Of a stretch of 64,000 bases of DNA, positions 33,552-41,895 are shown in pieces. The DNA comes from DASVTU01 sp036387415 (GTDB lineage Bacteria > Acidobacteriota > Blastocatellia > Pyrinomonadales > Pyrinomonadaceae), in contig DASVTU010000002.1 of assembly GCA_036387415.1 (NCBI GenBank), forward strand, positions 5,593-69,592, in the 5' to 3' direction. Every line of letters starts with the position of its first letter. The stretch's first letter is position 1. The notes below the pieces were generated by a model. That model worked only from the letters and a program-made list of their open reading frames with translations. It was not told the DNA's origin and did no database searches. Made by a program: the position numbers and the translations under genes.

Positions 33552-33962
33552 TTAACGTTTTATCCGCGCGTGGTCTTTGAGCCAGCAGCGATTCATGACG
33601 ACGAGCAGACCCGCGTCGAGCGCACGCTTGGCCGCCGCGTGGTCGATGACGCCCTCCTGCAACCAGATGGCTTTCGCACCGACCGCGATGGCTTCGTCAA
33701 CCGCCTGTCCCGCTTCGGACGAACGACGGAACACGTCTACCAAATCAATCTTCTCCGGCACGTCCGAAAGCGACGCAAAGGCGGGTTCGCCAAAAACTTC
33801 GCGCTCGTTCGGGTTGACCGCAATCACGCGATACCCTTGCTGCCTCATGTAGTTGGCGACGCCGTTTGAGGCGCGCATCGGATTGGCGGAAAGACCGACG
33901 ACGGCGATTGAATGGCATTCGTCGAGAATACGTCTGATGGTCTGCGGGTCGTTGATTTCCAT
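33552..33962 (-). CDS. CoA-binding domain protein (YccU type)
   Basis: The 136-aa protein is a single Rossmann-like CoA_binding_2 domain. It has SIAVVGLSANPMRASNGVANYMRQQGYRVIAVNPN, the usual P-loop-like turn and Ser/Pro pattern, then VDVFRRSSEAGQAVDEAIAVGAKAIWLQEGV and VMNRCWLKDH at the end. The family is common and small; the target is not known. It follows carB by 14 nt on the minus strand. Confidence 0.88.
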   Translation of the reverse strand: MEINDPQTIRRILDECHSIAVVGLSANPMRASNGVANYMRQQGYRVIAVNPNEREVFGEPAFASLSDVPEKIDLVDVFRRSSEAGQAVDEAIAVGAKAIWLQEGVIDHAAAKRALDAGLLVVMNRCWLKDHARIKR

Positions 33963-33976
33963 AATTCTATGGTGTT

Positions 33977-34046
33977 TCAGCTTTCAAGCTTCAAAGCCAG
34001 ATTTGCTTCCGACTTCCATCCTGAATCTTGAAACTTGAAACTGTCC
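33977..34046. repeat. Heptamer inverted element, AGTTTCA family
   Basis: Read on the minus strand, AGTTTCA, AGTTTCA, AGATTCA, GGATGG is followed by a loop and the complement (TTTGAAGCTTGAAAG). It codes for the last residues and stop codon of CarB. Confidence 0.75.
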
Positions 34047-37000
34047 TCATGAAGTTCCTGCAATGAAATGACCTCGATGTCGGTGGTCTCGCGTGCCATG
34101 ATGGCTTCGACGACCGCCTGCGCGCCCGTCATCGTCGTCACACATGCGACTCCGTGTTGAAGCGCGGCGCGTCGAATCGCCTGCTCGTCGTAGTGCGAAG
34201 CGCGTCCGAGTGGCGTGTTGATAATCAGTGCGATTTCGTCTTGCTTAATCTTGTCAGCGATGTTCGGGCGTCCTTCGTTGACCTTGAAGACCGTCTCGAC
34301 ATCAAGCCCGACCTCCTTAAGACGAGACGCTGTTCCCAGAGTCGCCATCAAACTGAATCCGAGACGCGCGAGACGACGTGCGAGCACCACCGCCTGTCCT
34401 TTGTCCGAATCGTTGACGCTGATGAAGGCCATGCCGCTCGCGGGCAATTCCAGCCCCGCGCCGAGCATCGCCTTCGCGTATGCCTCGCCAAAACTCTCGC
34501 CGATGCCCATCACTTCGCCCGTCGAATGCATTTCAGGACTGAGCACCGGGTCAACGCCCGGAAATTTGACGAACGGGAAGACGGGCGACTTGATGAAGAA
34601 GCGCGTGACGGACAGGTCGGGCGGGAGACCGAAACTGCTCAAGGGGCGTCCGGCCATGACCAGCGCCGCGACGCGTGCAAGCGGCACGCCCGTCGCCTTC
34701 GAGACGAACGGCACGGTGCGCGAAGCGCGCGGATTGACTTCGAGCACGTAAACGCGGTCGTCCTTTATCGCGTACTGAATGTTCAGGAGGCCGCGCACGC
34801 CGAGCGCGCGTGCGAGGATGCGCGTGTAGTGGCGCATCGTTTCAAGATGTTCGGGCGCGATGCGTTGAGGCGGCAAGACGCACGACGAATCGCCCGAATG
34901 AATCCCCGCCTCTTCGATGTGCTCCTGAATTCCCGCAACGACGCACGTCTCGTCGTCGGAGAGCGCATCGACATCAAACTCCGCCGCGCGCTCAAGAAAT
35001 TTATCAATCAACACGGGACGTTGCTGCGAAGCCTCGACCGCTGTCCGCATGTATTCGTCCAGCGTCCGTTCGTCGTAGACAATGGCCATCGCGCGTCCGC
35101 CGAGCACATAACTCGGACGCACCAGGACCGGATAACCGATGCGCGCGGCCACCACTTTCGCCTCTTCGCTCGACGTGGCCGTGCCGTTTTCCGGTTGCGG
35201 GATGCCGAGTTCGTTGAGGAGCGTGCCGAAGCGTTTGCGGTCTTCGGCGAGGTCTATGGAATCAGGAGAGGTACCGATGATGGGCGCGCCCGCTTCATGC
35301 AGACGCATGGCGAGATTGAGCGGCGTCTGCCCGCCAAACTGCACGATGACGCCTTCGGGACGTTCCACGTCGATGATGTTCATCACGTCTTCAAACGTCA
35401 AAGGCTCGAAGTAGAGACGGTCGGAAGTGTCGTAGTCGGTCGAGACGGTTTCTGGGTTGCAGTTGACCATGATCGTCTCGAATCCCGCTTCGTGAAGCGC
35501 GAACGAGGCATGGCAGCAGCAGTAGTCAAACTCGATGCCCTGACCGATGCGGTTCGGCCCCGAACCGAGAATCATAATCTTGCGCGCATTTGTCGGCGCG
35601 GCTTCGTCTTCCTCCTCGTAGGTCGAATAGAGATAAGGCGTGTGCGATTCAAACTCCGCGCCGCACGTATCGACGCGCTTGTAAACGGGCACGACGCCGA
35701 GACTCTTGCGATGTGCGCGCACTTCGTCTTCATGGCTCCCCGTCAAGTAAGCGATGCGTCGGTCAGAGAGTCCCACCTCCTTCGCTTCACGCAGAGCCTC
35801 CGTCGAAACGGCAGCCAACTCTCGCCCGTCGATTTCGTCTTGCACCTGCATCACGTCTTGCAGTTGTTCGAGAAACCACGGGTCGATACGCGAGAGGCGA
35901 TGGATTTCTGGAATCGACCAGCCGTGTTGGAGCGCGTAGGTGATGTAGGAGAAGCGCTGCGAATTGGGACGCGCGAGTTTGCGTTGGAGTTCGTCGTCGG
36001 CGACGTTCTCAAGGCGCAGGGGCGTGGTCGCTTCGAGCGAGCGCAAGCCTTTGAACAAAGCTTCTTTGAAGGTGCGTCCAATCGCCATCACTTCGCCGAC
36101 GGACTTCATCTGCGTTCCCAAAACGTCCTCGGCTTCGCGGAACTTCTCGAAATTCCACTTCGGAATCTTCGCCACGACGTAATCAATCGTCGGCTCAAAA
36201 CTCGCGGGCGTCTTCTTCGTGATGTCGTTCGGAATCTCGTCGAGCGTGTAACCGACGGCGAGTTTGGCGGCGATTTTGGCAATCGGAAATCCGGTCGCCT
36301 TCGACGCGAGCGCCGAGGAACGCGACACGCGCGGGTTCATTTCAATGATGCGAATCTCGCCGTTCGCGGGATTGACGGCGAACTGGATATTCGAGCCACC
36401 CGTCTCGACGCCGACTTTGCGAATCACCGCGATAGACATGTCGCGCAAGGTTTGATACTCGACATCGGTCAAGGTCTGCGCGGGCGCGACCGTGATGGAG
36501 TCGCCTGTGTGGACGCCCATCGGGTCGAAGTTTTCAATCGAACAGATGATGACCACGTTGTCCGCCAGGTCGCGCATTACTTCGAGTTCATACTCTTTCC
36601 AACCGAGTATCGATTCCTCAATCAAGACTTCGTGAATCGGCGAAGCGGCCAGCCCCGTATGCACAATCTCCTCATACTCTTCCGGGTTGAAGGCGATGCC
36701 GCCGCCCGTGCCGCCAAGTGTGAACGAAGGACGGATGATGGCCGGATAACCAGTCGCCTCAACCAACTCTTCGGCCTCAGCCCACGTCCGCGCAAAACCT
36801 CCTCGCGGCATCGGCAACCCTTCTTCGTCCATCGCCTTCTTGAACAGCCGACGGTCTTCCGCAACCTTGACCGCCTCGCGCTTCGCGCCAATCATCTCGA
36901 CGCCATACTCATCGAGCACGCCCGCCTCAGAGAGCGCGATGGCGAGATTGAGCGCGGTCTGACCGCCGACGGTCGGAAGCAATGCCTGCGGGCGTTCGCG

Positions 37001-37237
37001 TCGGATGATGGCGGTGAGCGATTCAATCGTGAGTGGTTCGATGTAGGTGCGGTCGGCGGTTTCGGGGTCGGTCATGATGGTTGCGGGGTTCGAGTTGACC
37101 AACACCACCTCATAGCCTTCCGCCCTCAGAGCCTTGCACGCCTGCGTGCCGGAATAGTCGAATTCGGCGGCCTGTCCAATCACAATCGGCCCGGAACCGA
37201 TGAGCAAAATTTTCTGTATATCTGTGCGTTTAGGCAT
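33977..37237 (-). CDS. carB: Carbamoyl-phosphate synthase large subunit
   Basis: CarB makes carbamoyl phosphate from ammonia (delivered by CarA), bicarbonate and two ATP for arginine and pyrimidine synthesis. The 1086-aa protein has both ATP-grasp halves ([17 protein letters not shown] and [12 protein letters not shown] regions), [26 protein letters not shown] and its second copy [19 protein letters not shown], and the C-terminal MGS-type domain ([10 protein letters not shown]). The last about 20 residues ([17 protein letters not shown]) lie in a heptamer repeat and are not conserved in the family. carA is not in the window. The strong -10 element upstream gives its own promoter. Confidence 0.97.
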   Translation of the reverse strand: [1086 protein letters not shown]

Positions 37238-37297
37238 CTGTGGCTATCTGATTCGCGGTTTGAAAAGGGATTATCTTGAACCTCTCACGGTCACGGC

Positions 37298-37307
37298 ATT
37301 ATACACA
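37298..37307 (-). promoter_or_regulatory. Extended -10 promoter of carB
   Basis: On the minus strand TGTGTATAAT (37307-37298) is an extended -10 about 60 nt before the carB start. The -35 region is weak. There is no other feature between this and the DnaC-like gene. Confidence 0.5.
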
Positions 37308-37426
37308 CGGATACGTCGGACGACGAACCGTGCCCGATTCTGCGGAACAAATCGAGATGCGACTGATGAAGTTGAACTGATGCGGGATGGGAGATTCGTG
37401 CACGGAAGCGACGCAGAGAAGCGCGT

Positions 37427-38248
37427 CTACATTTTGGCGTCGAAGCTGCGGCGGTAGTCTTCGCCTTCGACGGCGACGGTTTTGCACATTTCGTAGAGGC
37501 GCGAGCGGAGACGGACGCCGATGCGGTCTTCGAGGGTTTCGTCGGTGGGCGAGCGGCGCGTGTCGAGATAGTTAGTGGTGAAGATGGTAAGTTTCTTGTC
37601 GTTGTAGCGCGTGCCGATGATTTGCATCATCGTGTCTTTGACCCAATCAGTCGGCTTCGACGCGCCGAGTTCGTCTAAGACCAGCACTTCGGCCTGATAG
37701 ACGGGCGCGAGCAGACGCATCTCCGACGTTTGCGAAATCTTGTTGTAGGAATCCTGAATCTCTTTGAGCAGCGAACCGAACTCGTAGAACAGACACGGCA
37801 CGCCCTTCTCCAAAAGCCCGCGCAGGATGGCGACCGACAGGTGCGTCTTTCCGACGCCGACCGTGCCCATAAACAACAGTCCCCTATCCACCGCCGGATA
37901 TTCGCGGACGAGGCGGAAAGCGTAGTTGAAGGCTTTGAGTTGCGAGCCGTTGCCCTGCGCCGGATAGTAACTTTGCAAGGAGCAGTTGTCGTAGCGACGC
38001 GGGATGCGCGCTTCTTCGATGAGTTTGGTGCGATTGTTTTCCGTGCGGCAGTCGCAGCGTCGCGCGCCTTTGCCGGAGACGACTTCGTAACCCGTCCCGA
38101 AGCAACGCGGGCAGACCGATGGCTCATTGGCGACGCGCGGCGGCTTGATTGACTTTCCGACACTGGCGGGCGCAGACGGAACCTCTGCCTCTTCCCTTTC
38201 GGGCACGGCGAAAAGTTGCGGCTGCTTTTTGGCGTTGTCGGAAGACAT
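37427..38248 (-). CDS. DnaC/IstB-like AAA+ ATPase with zinc finger
   Basis: The 273-aa protein starts with an acidic S/A/P-rich tail, then a zinc finger (CPRCFGTGYE, then RRCDCR) and an AAA+ domain with LLFMGTVGVGKTHLSVAILRGL (Walker A), VLVLDELGASKPTDWVKD (Walker B) and IFTTNYLDTRR (sensor 1) and RLRSRLYEMC (Arg finger). This is the pattern of helicase loaders of the DnaC/DnaI type, which put DnaB on DNA. No transposase is near, so IstB is less likely. It lies 189 nt upstream of carB on the same strand. Confidence 0.87.
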   Translation of the reverse strand: MSSDNAKKQPQLFAVPEREEAEVPSAPASVGKSIKPPRVANEPSVCPRCFGTGYEVVSGKGARRCDCRTENNRTKLIEEARIPRRYDNCSLQSYYPAQGNGSQLKAFNYAFRLVREYPAVDRGLLFMGTVGVGKTHLSVAILRGLLEKGVPCLFYEFGSLLKEIQDSYNKISQTSEMRLLAPVYQAEVLVLDELGASKPTDWVKDTMMQIIGTRYNDKKLTIFTTNYLDTRRSPTDETLEDRIGVRLRSRLYEMCKTVAVEGEDYRRSFDAKM

Positions 38249-38400
38249 GCTTGAGAGAGTGTTTCTTTCAGAATCCCGTTTGCAATTTCGTCGCGCGGGG
38301 GTGTGACTTCGTTGGCGCGACTGGCTTCCGTACTACTTTGAAAACCTTTACCCGTGCAGAGCGAGGCGGATTATAGCACTCGAAACAGAGAAAGCAAGAG

Positions 38401-38551
38401 CAGAGGTTGGAGGCTACAGGTCGGAGGTCAGTAACCGCATAAAACGCTATTTTTCGTCTTATTTTTTCTGTCTCGCAATCTGGCTGCTCGATGCAAAGCG
38501 ACTACAAGATGCGAGATTTTTCTGACCGCTAATCTCTAACCTCTGACCTCT
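38401..38551. repeat. Heptamer inverted element, AGAGGTC family (empty)
   Basis: The left arm at 38401-38432 has AGAGGTT, GGAGGCT, ACAGGTC, GGAGGTC, AGTAACC. The right arm at 38522-38551 is the complement (TAATCTCTAACCTCTGACCTC). The loop of about 90 nt has no gene. The 287-nt gap 38249-38535 holds only this element. It encodes the last residues (EVRG) and stop of the two-domain oxidoreductase. Confidence 0.85.
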
Positions 38552-40728
38552 TTCGCTTCCCTCGTCCGCAGCGACTCGCGTATGCGGAAGGTGGCGCGCG
38601 TGGTGGCGGCTAAATCTTCGAGCGCGATGGGCGCGTCGCGGCCTTCGAGCACGACGGCACACGCGGCGCGCACTTCGTCCGCCTGTCCCTTATCCTGTGC
38701 GCGCAGTTTCGTCTTCTCCTCGCGCCCGTCGCGGTAAGCGGTGGCGCTGCGAAAATCTTCGATAACGAAGGCGCGCCCCTCGCCGAAGATTTCGATGCGT
38801 TCTTTGGCGAGCGCGCGGTCGCCTTCGGCGAGATAGGCGATGGAGCCATTGGAGCCGTCGGCGAAGCCGAGGCTAATCATCACCGAGTCTTCATCAACAA
38901 TCTGATGACTACGCGCCGCGACCGATTCAGCATAGACGCGCGCCACGGTGCTCGCTGTCCAGAACTGCATGAGGTCGATGAAATGGCAGACTTCGCCGAT
39001 GATGCGCCCGCCGCCTTCGCGTTCGTCATGTACCCAATGCTCGCGTGGGATGCGTCCGGCATTGACGCGATAGACGATGGAGAGTGGCGACTGACGACCG
39101 GCAAAGAACTCTGCGGCAGCGCGTGCGTGCGGCGAGAAGCGACGATTGAAGCCGACCATCAAACGTGCTCCCGTCGCCGTCGCAGCCGCCCTCGCCGCTG
39201 CCAACACTTCGTCCAATTCCTCATCCGACAATGCCAGAGGCTTTTCTACAAAGACGTGTTTCCCCGCGCGTAAGGCCTCGACCGCAAGAGGTGCGTGCGT
39301 GTCGTGGCGCGTGGCGATGACAACCAGATTCACGTCCTCGTCACGAATCACTTCATCCGCGCTCGACGCAGCGACGCCGAAGCCGAACTGCTTTCCGATG
39401 TCGTGCGCCGTCACGCCTGACGCCGTGGCAATCGAACGAAATTCTGCGCCCGCCGCTTTGAAGTTCGGCAAGAGCATCGCCTTCGCATAAGTGCCCGCGC
39501 CAATCAAACCGATGCGGACGCTTCTCTCAGACTTCTTCGTCGCCACGGACTCCGACGTGCTCCGCACGTCGCCGCGTAATTCGATGCGGCGTTGAATCTC
39601 TCTCTCCGCATCGTATTCGAGCAAGACGCCGAGATAGGATTCGCCCGTTTCGCCCGTAATCAACTGATAAGCGCGTTCGCCTTCTCCGATAGCGTAGCGG
39701 TGCGTCGTCAGGCGTTTGACATCGACGCTTCCGGCGGCAATCAAATCGAGAAACGCTTCGATGTTGCGCCCCTCCGTCCAACGCACGTAGGCGAACGGAT
39801 AATCGTGTCCGCGCTCCTCGTATGCGGGGTCGTAGCGCCCCGGCCCGTACGACATGGAAATCTGCAACGAGAGTTCGCGTTTGAAGTAGAGGTCGCGCGG
39901 CACTTCCATCCCGACGAGACCGACAACCACGACGCGTCCCTTCAGACGCGAAACTTCGCCCGCCAATTCCAGAGGCTCGTTCGACGACGTAGCCGCCGTA
40001 ATCAACACCGCATCAGCGCCGCGCCCGCGCGTCCAATCGAGCACTGATTTCTTCGTCTCGGCGGAGAGCACGCTGCCGCGTTCGGCTCCGAGTCCTTGTG
40101 CGAGTTCGATCTTCTGCGCGTCCAAATCGACGCCGAAGACACGGCAACCGTTGGCCTTGAGCAACTGCACCGTGAGTTGTCCGAGAAGCCCCAAACCAAC
40201 CACCACCACCGCTTCGCCGAGCGTCGGCTGAGCGAGGCGCACGCCCTGCAAAGCAATCGCGCCGAGCGTGCCATACGCCGCCTCTCCAAACCCGATGCCC
40301 TCCGGCACGCGCACGCACAGATTCTTCGGCACAGACAAAACTTCCGCATGCGACGCATAGCCGACACCCGCGCACGCCACGCGGTCGCCCGCGCGAAACT
40401 CCGTCACGTCTTCCCCGACCGCGACGACCACACCCGACGCGCTATAGCCGAGCGCCGTCGAGGTTTCGAGTTTGGAGCGCACGGCGTTGACGGTCGCCAG
40501 CAAGCCTTCGTCGCGCGTCCTCTGCAAAGCCTTCTTGACTAACTCCGGCTGCTCCACCGCCCTCGTCAATAGACTCTTGCGTCCCGTGTCCACCGTCAGG
40601 CGTTCCGTCCCCGCGCTAATCAGAGAGGCACGCGCACGCACCAGCACGCGTCCCCTCTGCGCCGACGGTACAGGCACTTCCGTCACCTTGACCTCGCCCG
40701 TTTTAAGATTTTGCAAAATCTGTTTCAT
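38536..40728 (-). CDS. Two-domain oxidoreductase: alcohol dehydrogenase plus Gfo/Idh/MocA
   Basis: The 730-aa protein joins an N-terminal medium-chain dehydrogenase (KVTEVPVPSAQRGRVLVRARASLISAGTER; NAD site VVVVGLGLLGQLTVQLLKANGCRVFGVD) and, from about residue 400, a Gfo/Idh/MocA domain (RIGLIGAGTYAKAMLLPNFK; HVFVEKPLAL; GFNRRFSPHARA; GEVCHFIDLMQFW). The Gfo/Idh/MocA part keeps the EKP and GEVCHFID motifs and should be active on a sugar derivative. Zinc ligands of the first domain are not clear. Such fused enzymes are often in surface polysaccharide loci; no such locus is near. The last residues, EVRG, come from a heptamer element. Confidence 0.85.
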   Translation of the reverse strand: MKQILQNLKTGEVKVTEVPVPSAQRGRVLVRARASLISAGTERLTVDTGRKSLLTRAVEQPELVKKALQRTRDEGLLATVNAVRSKLETSTALGYSASGVVVAVGEDVTEFRAGDRVACAGVGYASHAEVLSVPKNLCVRVPEGIGFGEAAYGTLGAIALQGVRLAQPTLGEAVVVVGLGLLGQLTVQLLKANGCRVFGVDLDAQKIELAQGLGAERGSVLSAETKKSVLDWTRGRGADAVLITAATSSNEPLELAGEVSRLKGRVVVVGLVGMEVPRDLYFKRELSLQISMSYGPGRYDPAYEERGHDYPFAYVRWTEGRNIEAFLDLIAAGSVDVKRLTTHRYAIGEGERAYQLITGETGESYLGVLLEYDAEREIQRRIELRGDVRSTSESVATKKSERSVRIGLIGAGTYAKAMLLPNFKAAGAEFRSIATASGVTAHDIGKQFGFGVAASSADEVIRDEDVNLVVIATRHDTHAPLAVEALRAGKHVFVEKPLALSDEELDEVLAAARAAATATGARLMVGFNRRFSPHARAAAEFFAGRQSPLSIVYRVNAGRIPREHWVHDEREGGGRIIGEVCHFIDLMQFWTASTVARVYAESVAARSHQIVDEDSVMISLGFADGSNGSIAYLAEGDRALAKERIEIFGEGRAFVIEDFRSATAYRDGREEKTKLRAQDKGQADEVRAACAVVLEGRDAPIALEDLAATTRATFRIRESLRTREAKEVRG

Positions 40729-40731
40729 GAA

Positions 40732-40860
40732 GCAGTAGACAGTAACCAGTAGACAGTAGTCAGTAGAAAAGCATGTCGCGTGTTGTTGAGGTTAAGAGAC
40801 GTGATGAAGAAGCGTCAAACCGAAGTTCTTATGCTGGCTGCTGTCTACTAGCTACTGTTT
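40732..40860. repeat. Heptamer inverted element, CAGTAGA family
   Basis: The left arm at 40732-40768 has CAGTAGA, CAGTAAC, CAGTAGA, CAGTAGT, CAGTAGA then AAAGCAT. The right arm at 40830-40860 is the complement (ATGCTGGCTGCTGTCTACTAG). The loop of about 60 nt shares CATGTCGCGTGTT and GTTCTTATGC with other copies. Confidence 0.88.
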
Positions 40861-41019
40861 TTAGATTATCCTGAAAAGTAGTTCGAGCAGGCCGAGCACA
40901 CTGGCGGCGGCGAGAATGACGAGGACGATGATGTGCGGCCAACGAAGCACGAAACGGCGGCACGCGCCGCATTTCATGCCAGCCATCTTCAGAGGTCGGT
41001 TACAGTAGAGACATCTCAT
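40861..41019 (-). CDS. Small zinc-ribbon membrane protein (52 aa)
   Basis: The 52-aa product starts MRCLYCNRPLKMAGMKCGACRRF, a zinc-ribbon with two CxxC knuckles, followed by one membrane span (IIVLVILAAASVLGLLELLF). It is too short for most annotation but has a clear pattern. A longer frame exists upstream but has no good start. No strong ribosome-binding site is seen. The gene stop touches the CAGTAGA element. The function is unknown. Confidence 0.45.
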   Translation of the reverse strand: MRCLYCNRPLKMAGMKCGACRRFVLRWPHIIVLVILAAASVLGLLELLFRII

Positions 41020-41288
41020 AAGGGAGCATGGGAGTACCCTTGCCTCAAGAATGCCATGACACGCGCGTGCAATCAAGCGCGAACACCACATTCTTTCTCG
41101 CACACCTCTCCTTCTTCCTCTGCATGCGTTCGCATTCGGCTTCCCGTCGCTTGCCGGACGCTGATGCGTTCGTGCCGCCCGCGCGCCCGTTGTGTTATAT
41201 TTGTCGGCACCGATGTTAATCCGACAGGAAATTTCGATGGTCATGCGTTCGTCTATCTTCGCGCGAAGGTTTTTTCGGGATTAGCCGC

Positions 41289-41744
41289 ATGAGCATTCTA
41301 CAAGGACTGCTGAGAAAACTCGGCATTCAAACGACTTCCGCGCCTCGTGCCACGCTCCGCGTCTTTCTCCTCGACGACGATACGCTCCGCCACGAATGGT
41401 TCGCCAAACGTTTCAAGCATGACCACTTGGACATTGCCATCAATCCCGCGCAGGCCATCGAACTGCTCGCCGCATCCTCCTACGATGCTATCTTTCTCGA
41501 CCACGACCTCCTGCCCGAACACTATCACTCCGACACGCTGGACGACGAACGCACAGGCTTTGCCGTCGCCGCATGGCTCGCCGCCAATCCCCAACACCAG
41601 AAGTCTTCGAGCATCATGGTACACACGCGCAACGCCGACGGGGCGATGCGAATGGTCGAAGAATTGCGCCGCGCTGGACGCCAAGCCGAGTACGTTCCCT
41701 TCCCCATCCTCTCGCCAAAAATCAAAAACTACTGGCATCGTTAA
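41289..41744 (+). CDS. Cyclic-phosphate-processing receiver (cREC)-like domain protein
   Basis: The 151-aa protein has a receiver-like fold: VFLLDDDTLRHEWFAKRF, YDAIFLDHDLLPEHY with the key Asp in LDHDL, and a C-terminal segment with SIMVHTRNADGAMRMVEEL. The double Asp, the LDHDL motif and the HTRN segment match the cREC group described as linked to cyclic phosphate or RNA-end processing rather than to histidine kinases. No kinase is next to it. The first 20 residues are a basic lead. The start follows GGGATTAGCCGC with only a weak ribosome-binding site. Confidence 0.65.
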   Translation: MSILQGLLRKLGIQTTSAPRATLRVFLLDDDTLRHEWFAKRFKHDHLDIAINPAQAIELLAASSYDAIFLDHDLLPEHYHSDTLDDERTGFAVAAWLAANPQHQKSSSIMVHTRNADGAMRMVEELRRAGRQAEYVPFPILSPKIKNYWHR

Positions 41745-41895
41745 CGACTTTCTGCGCCCGTCGCATCTCCATCGACGGAAAACCTCTATGTTACACTTGT
41801 ACCTTGCAAGTCGAATTTTTTGATTTTTCGGGTCAGTTTTAATTCGAGTAGAAATCATTCACAATTTAGCTTTGTCGTCCTTGAAGGAATCGAGA

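Noticed and set aside
34154..37279. A 1041-codon open frame on the plus strand opposite carB
   Set aside because: It is the antisense shadow of carB in high-G+C codons; its product is rich in R, H and D and has no family pattern, while carB is fully conserved.
37427..38248. IstB-type transposition helper
   Set aside because: The AAA+ protein has a zinc finger and no transposase next to it; a DnaC-like loader fits better.
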